Positions 8,871 through 18,132 of a stretch of 56,149 nt of DNA are shown in pieces (positions within the stretch are counted from its first letter, which is position 1; every line of letters starts with the position of its first letter). Origin of the DNA: Anaerolineales bacterium (lineage in GTDB: Bacteria; Chloroflexota; Anaerolineae; Anaerolineales; JABWBV01); the NCBI GenBank assembly GCA_020634875.1, contig JACKAX010000023.1, positions 1-56,149 on the forward strand. The letters run 5' to 3'. The translations under genes and the position numbers were made by a program. The notes beneath the pieces were generated by a model, which did no database searches, had not been told where the DNA came from, and saw only the letters and a list, made by a program, of their open reading frames with translations.

Positions 8871-10529
8871 TTATGAGCCGCCTCCTTCTTTTACAATCTT
8901 TTCGTTCCTACTTTTTCTCGTTCGGATTTGTTCTTTGTAGTACGCTAGTAAATCTTGATCCTGGGTCTCATCCCAGGCCATCAACGGGCGGATTTCGTGG
9001 TAGCCGCCTTCGTCTAAACTTCGTGCCTGCTTGATGCCAATTTCGGTGCCGTAGTAAATAATCTTGGGGCCAGGAAGCTGCATGTGGAAGGCCGCCGCCC
9101 GTTTGAGCCGGGCCGGATCGTTTTGGGCAATCATGCTGAAGCGGTTCATATCGTGGTTGTCCAAAAACGTGGGTCTGACCAAACCCGCCGGATAATAGGC
9201 TTCGTTCGTGGCAACAAAGGCGTTCAACTGGGTTTCGGACAGGGCATCGAGCGCAAAGGTGTGACGCATCGCCTCGCCGAGCGGAAAGTCCAGCACGCCA
9301 TCCAACCGGCCTGCGTAGGTCCGCAGACGTTGAGGGGTGTCTACAATTTCCCCAAAAATCAGGCAATCGGGTTTGACTTCTCTGCAAGCCTTCCGAAAAT
9401 AGCTCCAGAAATTCGGGCCTGGCCCATCCGCTACATCCAGGCGATAGCCGTCAATGTCAAAATCGCGTAACCATCGCACTGCATTGGCAACCATCCAATC
9501 CCTGGCAGGGGGATAATTCAGATTGAGACGCGGCATACTTGAAACACCAAAGAAAGATTTATAGCCATTCGGAACCCGCTCGTCAAAGAAAAACCACTTT
9601 CGAAAAGCACTCTCCGTATTGTTTTCCGCGGTCACAAAGATGGGATGTTGATCAGAAAGATGGTTGCACACCATGTCCAGCAGCACTCGGATGCCGCGCG
9701 CATGTGCGCCTGAAATGACAGCGCGCAGGGCTTCATCGCCTCCGTATCTGGGTTCCACCCGGTCATAGTCGGTGACATCGTAGCCGTGATAGGTTGGGCT
9801 GACCCAGGTCGGGCTGAGCCACAGGCAGTTCACCCCCAGGTCTGCCAGATAATCCAACTTTTCGCAAACCCCCCAGAGTGTGCCGCCGCAGATGCCTCCA
9901 AGATTATCTGTTTGCTTCCACATTTTCCCCTCTCCGGGGGAGAACCGATCTACCAGAATTTGGTAGATGACGGCGTCCGCGGCCCACGCGGGAGGCTCGT
10001 CGTCGTCAACGTGATAGTTGAAGACTTCTTCGCCAAAGAAATGTCCGGTTTCGACCAGCTTTGTATCCGCGGGGATACTTTTGTAGTGTTTCATAGTCGC
10101 GAGTTGTACTGGCTCATCCACGCCCGGCGTGTCGGCGTAAACTTCGTCACCCCCATCGCTCCATGCGCTAATAACATAATTCACCATCGTACAGTTCGGC
10201 TGTCCGGGGATGGTGGTCTGCCAATGGACTAAGTAATCCCAAATGAGGGTATCCCATTCAAGATGACTCTGTGCGAAATGGAGGGCGTTCCCGTTCGTCG
10301 CGACGCCCTGACTGCCCGCGGGCAAACTGCCATCAGTGGTGTAATAGGCGGCGATATGTTCAAACCCTTTTTTGGCAGGGGTTTGAACGTGGAGGGTGAC
10401 GGTTTCGTCAGGTTTCGGATCGAGCGGGGTGATGGCATGGCGGTGGTGGATGCCATTCCGTACCACGCGGTGGCTGACAAGTTTTAGATCATCGGTGACA
10501 AAAATCCCAAATACGGTATCGAGGGGCAT
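8871..10529 (-). CDS. GH13 alpha-amylase-family enzyme (neopullulanase/cyclomaltodextrinase-like)
   Basis: This is a 552-residue protein. An N-terminal beta-rich region (about 1-175) resembles the N domain or CBM34-like part of cyclomaltodextrinases. The GH13 barrel follows, with Y-Q-I-L-V-D-R-F near 189, D-M-V-C-N-H at 285-290, nucleophile D365 in G-Y-R-L-D-V-A-D, acid/base E394 in F-G-E-I-V-D and D460 in L-D-N-H-D. No signal peptide is visible, so it probably cuts imported maltodextrins, pullulan fragments or cyclodextrins in the cytoplasm. It is the first gene of the minus-strand sugar locus and diverges from the BTAD regulator. Confidence 0.9.
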   Translation of the reverse strand: MPLDTVFGIFVTDDLKLVSHRVVRNGIHHRHAITPLDPKPDETVTLHVQTPAKKGFEHIAAYYTTDGSLPAGSQGVATNGNALHFAQSHLEWDTLIWDYLVHWQTTIPGQPNCTMVNYVISAWSDGGDEVYADTPGVDEPVQLATMKHYKSIPADTKLVETGHFFGEEVFNYHVDDDEPPAWAADAVIYQILVDRFSPGEGKMWKQTDNLGGICGGTLWGVCEKLDYLADLGVNCLWLSPTWVSPTYHGYDVTDYDRVEPRYGGDEALRAVISGAHARGIRVLLDMVCNHLSDQHPIFVTAENNTESAFRKWFFFDERVPNGYKSFFGVSSMPRLNLNYPPARDWMVANAVRWLRDFDIDGYRLDVADGPGPNFWSYFRKACREVKPDCLIFGEIVDTPQRLRTYAGRLDGVLDFPLGEAMRHTFALDALSETQLNAFVATNEAYYPAGLVRPTFLDNHDMNRFSMIAQNDPARLKRAAAFHMQLPGPKIIYYGTEIGIKQARSLDEGGYHEIRPLMAWDETQDQDLLAYYKEQIRTRKSRNEKIVKEGGGS

Positions 10530-10563
10530 ATCATTATCCTAAAAATCGTGCTTGACCGGGATG

Positions 10564-10644
10564 GACACGAGCCGACGAACAGCATTCCTTACCGGGCATC
10601 TTTTGGCATTCAGCGAGGTCTTACAACGGAAAGCCGTTCGTGTC
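10564..10644. repeat. MITE-like palindromic repeat, member 2
   Basis: The imperfect arms are GACGAACAGCATTCC (10574-10588) and GGAAAGCCGTTCGTGTC (10628-10644). The loop GGGCATCTTTTGGCATTC is related to that of the element at 6600-6662. It occupies most of the divergent intergenic region upstream of both the GH13 gene and the BTAD regulator, so it may affect promoters there. Confidence 0.55.
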
Positions 10645-10720
10645 TCTGAGCGGTCATGCTAAAATTGTAAGGACAGGCCGTATCAAAATCATCTCATGGA
10701 AATATCAGGCTAAAATTTCG

Positions 10721-13700
10721 ATGTCCCCTCTTAAAATGCGCTTGTTTGGCGCACCGCAAATCATCGTTGACGATCAGCCCGTCCAGTTTGCACGCAAAAA
10801 AACGTTTGCGATCCTGGCTTACTTGGCAGTCGAAAATGAACCCGTGTCCAGGGATAAACTGGGGTTATTATTTTGGCCCGATTCCCTGCAAAGCCGGCAC
10901 CAAGTACGGATCGCGCTGTCTGAAATCCGCAGTAAGTTGGGGGATGGAGTCTTCAAATCCGATAGCGACCCGGTTCAGTTGGATGCTGAGGTGTGGGTGG
11001 ATGTTCGCCAGTATCATCAATTTGCCCATCAAGCGAATACGTTGACTGCGGAAAATTTCCTGGAGCTAAAAGCCCTTCTTGACCACGCGCGGGATACGTT
11101 CATGACCGGGTTCACTCTGCGCGATTGCCCGGAGTTCGACGCGTGGTTGCAACTTCAGGAACAAGTGGTATTGCGGAGTTTGCAGCGATGTTATGCCCTC
11201 GTGATTCGCGGGCTGGCGCAATCCGGCGCGATGGATCAGGCGGTGGCTTACGCACACCAGTTGATTCAGTTGGATGCCTTCAATGAAGCGCATTACAGGT
11301 TGTTGCTAGAACTACATGGGAAAATGCGGGAATTGCATCAGGTGGAGAAGGTTTACGAGCGGTTATGCAAGGTGCTGGCCGAAGAATTAGGCGTAATTCC
11401 CGATCAGGAAACGCAGGCACTCTATCTGGGCATCAAGCACACGTTACAGGCGTCAGAACATCCGGGGGCCGCGAGGTTCTCCATCCCTACGGAAACACCA
11501 GCGTTAGGTATCCAGGGGATGCCGTATTACGGTCAGCCTTATTTTGGACGTAGTAAAGAAAAAAAGAAAATCTTGCAACTGCTCGCACAAGCCCAACCCC
11601 GGTTGATCAGCCTGGTGGGGATGGGCGGGATCGGGAAGACGCATCTGGTGACCGATCTTTATTGTGAAATGTTGGAATTGTTTCCTGATGGGGTCTTGTA
11701 TCTCCCGTTGGAGTCCGCCACGAAAACGGATCAATTGCTGGGTGAGTTGGCTGGTAGGTTGCAGATGTTCCCTCTGACCGGGAAAATCCTCCCACAAATT
11801 GCCGCACACCTGAGCCAACGCAGACTTTTGATCATCCTGGACAATCTCGAACAACTGCTCCCGGACGCGTCATCGGTAATCAACAGCCTGATTCAACACA
11901 CGACCCATTTGAAAATTCTGGTGACAAGCCGGAAGAGGTTACTTCTGCACAGTGAACATGTGGTTGCGTTGGAGGGGTTGAATTATCCCAAAGGGGAGTT
12001 GCCACTGTTGGAGATCGAACAATTGCAGGATTACAGTGCCGTGGAACTGTTTCTTCATTGGGCGCAAAAGAAAAATGCCGCTTTTAAATTGAGTTATGAG
12101 AATGCCTTTGCTGTGCAGGCGTTATGTACCCAGCTTGAGGGCCTTCCGTTAGCGATCCGGTTGGCGGCCGCGTGGGTCGAAGTGTTTTCCCCGGCAGAGT
12201 TGATGGCTGAAATCCACCGCAATCTCGCGTTTGTGTACGACGATTTGCAAGATGCCCCGAATCGTCACCGCAGTTTCCGCGCCCTTTTTCGCAGTGTTTG
12301 GGATGAGATTCCCCCGGAATTGAAGGCCTCCTTTACACAGTTATGCCTCTTCCCAGCGGGCTTTACCTGGAACGCGGCCAGGGCGATTACTGGCACGACG
12401 CCGGTTGAACTGAAATTGCTTGTGGAACAATCCCTGGTTGCGACGGACCCTAGCAGTCCTTCGCGTTATCGCATTCATCAAATTCACCGATATTTTGGGC
12501 AGCAACAGGCCCAGCCTGGGATGGTTCAAGAAAGTCTTCACAAAAGATATGTGCTTTATTACGCGGATTTTGTGCAGGCGCAGGTGGTGGACTTGATGGG
12601 AGGAGATCAGGTCGGGGCTGTTTACCGGATGGACCACGAGTACGACAACCTCCAGAAAGCCTGGTCTTTGGCCGTTGAAGCGAACTTGCTCGTGGAACTG
12701 GAAAAAATGGTGGTTGGGATGGAGTTTTATCTGTGGCAGCGCGCCAAATTGATGGACGGGATTCGGTTGTTTACAGGCGCGCTAACGGACATTTCTTTTG
12801 GAGAAGACGCGCTTTCAAAGCGGCTCCACGGTAAGCTATTCACCCGGTTTCAAGTTGCCAACAAGGAACAGTTGTTGCGATTGGGAAATGTGTTGGAGAT
12901 GGCAACTAAGAATGAGGATTGGTTTGAAGTGGCCTACCTGACCCTTGAAATCGGCTACACCCTGCATTTTTTAGGGGACAATAAACTGGCTTTGCAATAT
13001 TTTGAGCGAGGCTTACGCATCTGCGAGCAACACGAAAATTATTATTATATGAGCGCAGCGTTGCACAATATCGCTGATCTGCTTACCCAGCGTGGCGACC
13101 TGGCTTTGGCCCAGGCTTATGCGGAAAGATGTCTCGAAATCCGCGCGCGTATTGGAGATGCCAATGGGGCTGCGAAGACACACATTTTGCTGGGCGAAAT
13201 TTCGTTTTTCCGACTTGATCTGCAAGCAGCCCTGCACCACACTCACTTGGGGCAGGTTCGTGTCGCGCGGATTAGCGGCCCAGAGACCGCCCTTTATGAG
13301 ACACATTTATTGCCCTGGATGGCCTTCTTTGCTGGTGATTTTGAACAAAGCGCACGGCTTTCGCACCAACTTTTGGAGCTTTCAACTCGAAATAATTTGG
13401 AACCCAATACGGACGTGCTGTTTGCATATCAACTCTGGGGGTTAAATTTATCCCTTCAAGGGCAGGTTGAGCAGCGTGACGAGGCGTTTCAAAAGAGTTT
13501 TGCCTTGCTGCGTAACGAAAACTTGTCTTCCATGCGCGGCTTCATTCGTTTGGACGCGCCTTTATACCTGCTAGCTAAATTTGCAGAAGCGTTATCTTAT
13601 CTGTTGTTAGGTGAATATGAACGCAGTCGGGAACTGGCAGAGGCTATTCTGGCTGAATCCCTCATTGTAAAAATGCCGTTGTTGCTAGAACTATTATTTT

Positions 13701-13822
13701 CTTTAGACCTGTTGTCTCTGGATTGGCTCGGTGTGTTGGCTGATTCCACCCTCATTGCATTGCTTGAAACCGTTCCTTGGACAGCTAACGTGCGTAAACA
13801 GCATCAATTGGCAAACCAATAG
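10721..13822 (+). CDS. BTAD/NB-ARC/TPR transcriptional regulator (SARP/MalT-like)
   Basis: The protein is 1033 residues from the ATG at 10721, where the DNA-binding domain begins (M-R-L-F-G-A-P-Q). A longer start at 10640 adds residues without family match. An OmpR-like winged helix and a BTAD helical domain (about 1-245) are followed by an NB-ARC/STAND ATPase. Its P-loop G-M-G-G-I-G-K-T is near 299-306, Walker B L-L-I-I-L-D-N-L-E-Q is near 369, and a G-L-P-L-A-I-R motif follows. The C-terminal 400 residues are TPR-like helical repeats. STAND regulators switch with ATP and an inducer bound to the repeats, as MalT does with maltotriose. Divergence from the alpha-glucan operon makes it the candidate regulator, which is inference. 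Confidence 0.85.
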   Translation: MSPLKMRLFGAPQIIVDDQPVQFARKKTFAILAYLAVENEPVSRDKLGLLFWPDSLQSRHQVRIALSEIRSKLGDGVFKSDSDPVQLDAEVWVDVRQYHQFAHQANTLTAENFLELKALLDHARDTFMTGFTLRDCPEFDAWLQLQEQVVLRSLQRCYALVIRGLAQSGAMDQAVAYAHQLIQLDAFNEAHYRLLLELHGKMRELHQVEKVYERLCKVLAEELGVIPDQETQALYLGIKHTLQASEHPGAARFSIPTETPALGIQGMPYYGQPYFGRSKEKKKILQLLAQAQPRLISLVGMGGIGKTHLVTDLYCEMLELFPDGVLYLPLESATKTDQLLGELAGRLQMFPLTGKILPQIAAHLSQRRLLIILDNLEQLLPDASSVINSLIQHTTHLKILVTSRKRLLLHSEHVVALEGLNYPKGELPLLEIEQLQDYSAVELFLHWAQKKNAAFKLSYENAFAVQALCTQLEGLPLAIRLAAAWVEVFSPAELMAEIHRNLAFVYDDLQDAPNRHRSFRALFRSVWDEIPPELKASFTQLCLFPAGFTWNAARAITGTTPVELKLLVEQSLVATDPSSPSRYRIHQIHRYFGQQQAQPGMVQESLHKRYVLYYADFVQAQVVDLMGGDQVGAVYRMDHEYDNLQKAWSLAVEANLLVELEKMVVGMEFYLWQRAKLMDGIRLFTGALTDISFGEDALSKRLHGKLFTRFQVANKEQLLRLGNVLEMATKNEDWFEVAYLTLEIGYTLHFLGDNKLALQYFERGLRICEQHENYYYMSAALHNIADLLTQRGDLALAQAYAERCLEIRARIGDANGAAKTHILLGEISFFRLDLQAALHHTHLGQVRVARISGPETALYETHLLPWMAFFAGDFEQSARLSHQLLELSTRNNLEPNTDVLFAYQLWGLNLSLQGQVEQRDEAFQKSFALLRNENLSSMRGFIRLDAPLYLLAKFAEALSYLLLGEYERSRELAEAILAESLIVKMPLLLELLFSLDLLSLDWLGVLADSTLIALLETVPWTANVRKQHQLANQ

Positions 13823-13833
13823 CTAAAGCCTTG

Positions 13834-13890
13834 GAAGATGGCAAGCGTTTTAGAGATGATTGATGCAAATCTTTCAGGCGCGGGATAAAT
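13834..13890. repeat. Remnant of a TA-module 3' junction (direct repeat of 14137-14190)
   Basis: GAAGATGGCAAGCGTTT followed 20-odd bases later by TTTCAGGCG repeats, with changes, the block at 14137-14174 that covers the end of the recombinase-tail repeat and the HigA stop. On the minus strand it would encode H-L-S-R-A-stop against H-L-Y-Q-H-A-stop in HigA. It looks like the leftover tail of an earlier TA gene or one half of a direct repeat bounding the 260-base segment between them. Confidence 0.45.
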
Positions 13891-13925
13891 GTAAAGAACG
13901 GTAGTGATTATAAAAAGTGCGCTAT

Positions 13926-14154
13926 GACCAGAGCCGAAAGAACAAAAATGCCAACTCAATTAAGAGTTGGCGTTGCGTATAGTCGGTGGCCCCGATGTGG
14001 ATTGACCTAACTTCAAGTGAATTAGGGGGACAGAATTTGCGTCCGTCAGACGGTGTTTTCAGAAAGAAACTGAAGGGGCTAATTGGAAATAACTAATCAC
14101 TGAATATGTGATTGGCTTGGTTTTAGCAGAAGACGTGTAAGATAGCAAGCGTTT
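13926..14154 (+). repeat. Serine-recombinase 3' tail and downstream repeat, copy A (345-base gene-free stretch)
   Basis: The gene-free stretch 13823-14167 is mostly accounted for by this block. It has a hairpin GCCAACTC/GAGTTGGC (13952-13973), a short open tail ending C-G-L-T-stop, and about 165 bases (13985-14154) roughly 80 percent alike to 36747-36918. Shared parts include CTTCAAGT, CAGAAAGAAACTGAAGGGG and ATTGG...TGTAAGA..GCAAGC. In copy B the matching position is the true end of a serine recombinase gene (S-T-stop). Small hairpins (TCAC...GTGA) are kept in both copies although the loop bases differ. No full gene remains here. Confidence 0.65.
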
Positions 14155-14167
14155 GTTACAAGATATT

Positions 14168-14602
14168 TCAGGCGTGCTGATACAGGTGAATGTGTTCAAG
14201 CTGGCCAGCTTCTTTTTGTTGAGCGTGGTAAAGGTCCCAGCGAAGTTGCAAATTCAACCAGAAATCTGGGGACATGCCAAAGAACTTTGCCAGCCGCAAG
14301 GCGGTGCCGGGAGTCACGCCGCGTTTCTGATTGACCAATTCGTTCACGCGCGGATAAGGCACATGGATTGCCTGGGCTAGTCGCGTTGGGTCAATTCCAT
14401 TGGGTTGAGGAATTCTTCCAGGAGCATTTCCCCTGGATGGGTAGGGAGGCGATGGGTGGGGATACGAACCATTGACCAGGCGCGTAAAAGTTGAGGCGGA
14501 GACCCTGAGTTTGGCTGCTACAGCGCGGTGACTAACCCCTAAAGGTTCCAGATAAACCTCACGAATAAACTGTCCGGGGTGGGGCGGGTTATACATCCTC
14601 AT
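14168..14602 (-). pseudogene. HigA-like antitoxin, chimeric and frameshifted
   Basis: The open frame of 144 residues joins two HigA-type pieces. Residues 1-45 (N-P-P-H-P-G-Q-F-I-R-E-V-Y-L-E-P) are the N-terminus of one HigA and stop within its helix-turn-helix. From about residue 73 the protein is the C-terminal two thirds of another HigA (A-I-H-V-P-Y-P-R-V-N-E, then A-L-R-L-A-K-F-F-G, F-W-L-N-L-Q). Between them the proline-rich stretch is out of frame: the neighbouring frame reads H-P-G-E-M-L-L-E-E-F-L-N-P-M-E-L-T-Q-R, the true start of the second HigA, then hits a stop. One indel near 14375-14382 explains this. The start overlaps the HigB-like stop (TAATG). Confidence 0.65.
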
Positions 14603-14745
14603 TAGTAGTAATCCTCGTAATTGACGATATAGGCATCGCCATGCTGAAATTCAAACGTAATGCACCAATTTTTGCTGACATCGATGTCTCATAGGCCTTG
14701 CTTGTCCCGGGTGAGGGGATGCAGCCGAAAGCCGGGGAGATCCAT
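14602..14745 (-). pseudogene. HigB/RelE-type toxin remnant with nonsense codon
   Basis: The minus strand reads M-D-L-P-G-F-R-L-H-P-L, then D-K-Q-G-L, a TGA where homologues have Trp, and D-I-D-V-S-K-N-W-C-I-T-F-E-F, ending Y-I-V-N-Y-E-D-Y-Y. This is the C-terminal half of the HigB mRNA-interferase fold. The N-terminal half is missing and the insertion sequence starts just upstream, so the toxin was probably lost by the insertion plus a Trp-to-stop change (14695-14697 region). Its TAA overlaps the HigA ATG, the usual higBA order. Confidence 0.7.
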
Positions 14746-14780
14746 ATTTCTGGTAACAGGTTGGACAGGCCTTGAAAAGG

Positions 14781-15874
14781 GCCTATCATCGAGACTATCT
14801 TTTTTGTGGAAGGCTCTTAATTTATGCTGATTTTTCTCTCTCTCCTCAAAACTTATGCCTGGTATTTTTGGGGTTTCCTCAGGAAATTTACGCGCCCGAT
14901 CTCTGAAACCATAGAAACCAGGACAAGCCTGGATTTGACGCGCTCGCGCCAAGACCTCCTGCTCGAAAACGCCTTTCTCCAGCAACAACTGTTGATTCTG
15001 GCAAAACAAAACCCTCGTCCGAAAATCACCGTACTCGATCGCGTCAACCTATTCTTCCTGGCCCGGTCTCTGCCTCATTGGAAAAGCCTCCTGCGGATTG
15101 TCCAGCCAGAAACGCTATTGCGTTGGTATCGCGAGCTCTTCTAGCATTTTTGGAAGAATAAATCCGGGACAAAGCATCATCCCAGAAAAATTTCTGATGA
15201 GGCGATTGCCTTGATTCGACAGATGGCTAAGGAGAACCGCTTGTGGGGCGCGGAACGGATCCGAGGTGAGTTACTCAAGCTGGGGATCAAAATTACCAAG
15301 CGCACGATCCAAAAATATATTCCGCAAGATTTACGTTTCTCTGGACAAACTTGGCCGACTTTTTTGAAGAACAATGCCGAAGATATTTTCGTGTGTGACT
15401 TTACGGTGGTGTACGATATTCGCTCTCGTCCCATCTATCTCTTGGTCGTGATGTACCTTGCAACCCGTTAGATAAAGCCTTTCAATCCGACCAGAAACCC
15501 AACGGATGTCTGGATGGCCCAGCAGATGCGCGAAATCAGTGCTTGGGGTGACGGCCCGCGATTTTTGATTTGCGATAATGATGCAATGTTTGGAGAGGTC
15601 TTTGAAGAAACTGCCATAAAGATAGGGACGGAAGTGGTTCACACCCTGTTTTATGCCCAGCAAGCGAATGGACATTGCGAACGGTTAGTAGGGAGTGTCA
15701 GACACGAATGCTTTGATCACATGCTCATCTTTCAGGAGCGGCAATTACGACGCGTGATGAAGGAATATACCCAATACTACAACACCGCGCGCCCGCATCA
15801 GGGTCTTCGCCAGAAAATCCCGCTCCCACTATTTTTTCTTGCTAACTGGGCGGATACATGAAGTAGCCAGGACA
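14781..15874 (+). mobile_element. rve-type (IS3/IS481-like) insertion sequence, degenerate copy
   Basis: The limits are set by similarity with the intact copy at about 37981-39353. The left similarity begins near TTTGTGGAAGGCTCT and the right similarity ends at GTAGCCAGGACA (15863-15874). Compared with the intact copy, about 280 bases near the right end are deleted. Terminal inverted repeats and target duplications could not be identified by eye, so the edges are approximate. Confidence 0.6.
14824..15861 (+). pseudogene. Integrase-core transposase, broken copy
   Basis: It shares one reading frame with the intact transposase at 38021-39136. The frame is interrupted by two nonsense codons: TAG at 15142 where the intact copy has Lys (L-F-K-H-F-W), and TAG at 15469 where it has Gln (A-T-R-Q-I-K). 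The C-terminus is replaced by an unrelated tail after P-H-Q-G-L-R-Q-K-I-P because of the deletion. DDE residues (C-D-F-T, C-D-N-D, H-C-E-R) are still readable. It is inactive but could be mobilised in trans. Confidence 0.8.
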
Positions 15875-15991
15875 ACTCTACGAAACGATAAAAAAAATAA
15901 CTGCATTACTCAGGTCAGTAGTACAACAAAATCGGAAAATCTATTTCACATCATTTTACTCCGCAATATTCAGAGATATAATTATACGAAT

Positions 15992-18094
15992 ATGCCTTCC
16001 CGTCTCGCAGATTATCTAAACACCGCCCGCCGCGCGCATTTTGTGGGTCGAGAAACTGAACGGCAATTCTTTCGAGAGGCTATCCAGGCGGATTCCCCTC
16101 CGTTTTTTGTGCTGTCTCTGTACGGGCCAGGGGGCATTGGTAAATCCACCCTCTTGCGCGAATTTGGGCGCATCGCCGAAGAAGCCGGGTGGCTCGCCAT
16201 CTATTTTGATGCTCGCAATATCGAACCCCTCCCTGAAATCTTCACGAACACCCTCGCCCGTTACCTGGACCTTCCCACGGGGGAAAACCTCATCGCATTC
16301 ATCACCGCGCGTTCCAAACGCATCCTGTTGATGGTAGATACATACGAAACGCTCGCCCCCCTTGATGACTGGTTGCGCGAACACTTCCTCCCCCAACTCC
16401 CCGAAAATGTCCTCATCGTCCTGTCCGGGCGGAATCCCCTCTCCCCAGCGTGGCGGGCCGACACAGGCTGGCAAACCGTCCTCGAAACCCTCCCCCTCCG
16501 CAACCTGACTCCCGACGAAACCCGCGACTACCTCGCCCGGCGCAATATCCCCGCAGCCCAGCAGCAAGCGGTCATGAACTTCACCCACGGGCATCCCCTC
16601 GCCCTCTCCCTCATCGCCGAAACCTTTGCCCAGCGGAATGGCCTGGAATTCCAACCCGAAGAAACTGCAGATAATGTTTTCCATCGCGACATCATTCAAA
16701 CCCTCGTCAAGAACTTCCTTCAAAAGGTCCCTGGTTCTATGCACCGTGCCACCCTCGAAGCCTGCGCTATGGTCCGCGTCACCACCGAACCCATTCTGTG
16801 TGAGATGCTCGGTAACCAAGAAGTGGACGCTTTATTCGATTGGCTTCACGATCTGTCGTTCATCGAACCCCGTCCAGGCGGGCTGTTCCCCCATGACCTC
16901 GCGCGGGATGCCCTCGTCGCCGACTTGCGCTGGCGCAACCCGGATTGGTACATCGAACTCCATCGCCGCGCCCGCCATTATTACACCCACCGGATCAGCG
17001 TCACGTCCGGCTTGGAACAACAGCGCGCCCTGTTCGATCTCGTCTTCCTCCACCGCGACAACCCTGCCATGCGCCCCTTCATCGAGTGGCAAATGGGCGG
17101 AAGTGCCCTGCCTGACCGGATGTATGCCCGCGATCTGCCTGCCCTCGTCAAAATGGTTGCCCACCACGAAGGCCCCGAAGCCGCACGGTGGGCTGCTTTC
17201 TGGCTGGAAAAATACCCCGAAAGTGTGCTCGTCCCACGCACCTCCGACGGTGCCCCCGCGGGCTTTATGCTCACCCTTGATTTGGTCCGTCTCTCTACCG
17301 AAGACCGCGACGCCGATCCCGCCACCCGTGCGGCCTGGTATGCCCTGCGTCAAACTATGCCCCGCTCCGGCGAAAAAACCCTCCTCTTTCGCTTTTGGAT
17401 GGATGCCGAAAACTACCAGGCCGTATCAGCCAGTCAGACGGTCATCTTCATCCACATTGCCCGCCAGTATTTGGCCACCCCTGGCCTGGCCTATACCTTT
17501 TTCCCATGCGCCGATGAAGCCTTTTGGACGCCCCTTTGCCTGTACATCAACTTGACCCGCCTCCCCCAGGCTGATTACACGCTCGATGGCAAAGCATTTA
17601 CCGTCTTTGGGCACGATTGGCGGCTTGAATCCCCGGCAGATTGGCTAGGCCTCCTCGCCGAGCGGGAAGTGATGACCGGACAAATCGCCCCGACCTTGCA
17701 GCCTGCCGCCCCTGCGTTGATTGTCCTCAGTGAACCAGAATTTGCCGAAGCCGTGCGGAATACGTTGCGTGACCTCAAGCGGACTGGTGGATTGATCGGA
17801 AATCCTTTACTTCATTCCCGTCTGGTTGGGCAAAAGGTTGGGGGCAATCCCGCAGACCCCCAACGGGTTGAAACTTTGCAACGACTGATTGAACAAGCCG
17901 CCAACCGTTTGCAAACAACGCCAAAAGAGACAAAGTATTATCGTGCGGTATACCACACGTATCTTCAACCCGCTATGAACCAGGAACAAGCCGCCGAGTT
18001 GCTGGACTTGCCTTTCAGCACCTACCGGCGGCATCTGACTCGCGGTGTAGAACGCATCACAGAAATCCTTTGGGGATGGGAGTTGGGGCAATAA
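15992..18094 (+). CDS. STAND-type P-loop ATPase with C-terminal helix-turn-helix-like end
   Basis: The protein is 700 residues from the ATG at 15992 (M-P-S-R-L-A-D-Y-L); an in-frame extension upstream runs into the insertion sequence end. The P-loop G-P-G-G-I-G-K-S-T-L is near residues 43-52 and a Walker B-like I-L-L-M-V-D-T-Y-E-T near 109. The middle resembles winged-helix and helical parts of AAA/STAND proteins. The last 60 residues (Y-Y-R-A-V-Y-H-T-Y, then N-Q-E-Q-A-A-E-L-L-D-L-P, S-T-Y-R-R-H-L) look like a sigma-region-4-type helix-turn-helix, suggesting DNA binding. The gene is followed by a strong terminator and stands alone. The ligand and targets are unknown. Confidence 0.65.
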   Translation: MPSRLADYLNTARRAHFVGRETERQFFREAIQADSPPFFVLSLYGPGGIGKSTLLREFGRIAEEAGWLAIYFDARNIEPLPEIFTNTLARYLDLPTGENLIAFITARSKRILLMVDTYETLAPLDDWLREHFLPQLPENVLIVLSGRNPLSPAWRADTGWQTVLETLPLRNLTPDETRDYLARRNIPAAQQQAVMNFTHGHPLALSLIAETFAQRNGLEFQPEETADNVFHRDIIQTLVKNFLQKVPGSMHRATLEACAMVRVTTEPILCEMLGNQEVDALFDWLHDLSFIEPRPGGLFPHDLARDALVADLRWRNPDWYIELHRRARHYYTHRISVTSGLEQQRALFDLVFLHRDNPAMRPFIEWQMGGSALPDRMYARDLPALVKMVAHHEGPEAARWAAFWLEKYPESVLVPRTSDGAPAGFMLTLDLVRLSTEDRDADPATRAAWYALRQTMPRSGEKTLLFRFWMDAENYQAVSASQTVIFIHIARQYLATPGLAYTFFPCADEAFWTPLCLYINLTRLPQADYTLDGKAFTVFGHDWRLESPADWLGLLAEREVMTGQIAPTLQPAAPALIVLSEPEFAEAVRNTLRDLKRTGGLIGNPLLHSRLVGQKVGGNPADPQRVETLQRLIEQAANRLQTTPKETKYYRAVYHTYLQPAMNQEQAAELLDLPFSTYRRHLTRGVERITEILWGWELGQ

Positions 18095-18132
18095 CCCCCC
18101 GACTTATCGTCTTTACTCCCAAAGTATCCCGG

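Noticed and set aside
13985..14010. Possible tRNA 3' end (GGTGGCCCCGATGTGGATTGACC read on the minus strand) as an attachment site
   Set aside because: The pairs needed for a T-stem and acceptor stem are not present, and the matching copy at 36747 has different bases. It is better explained as the end of the recombinase gene.
16626..17555. Plus-strand open frame of 309 codons overlapping the STAND ATPase in another frame
   Set aside because: Ser/Pro/Ala-rich low-complexity translation without domain signals; the ATPase frame has the P-loop.
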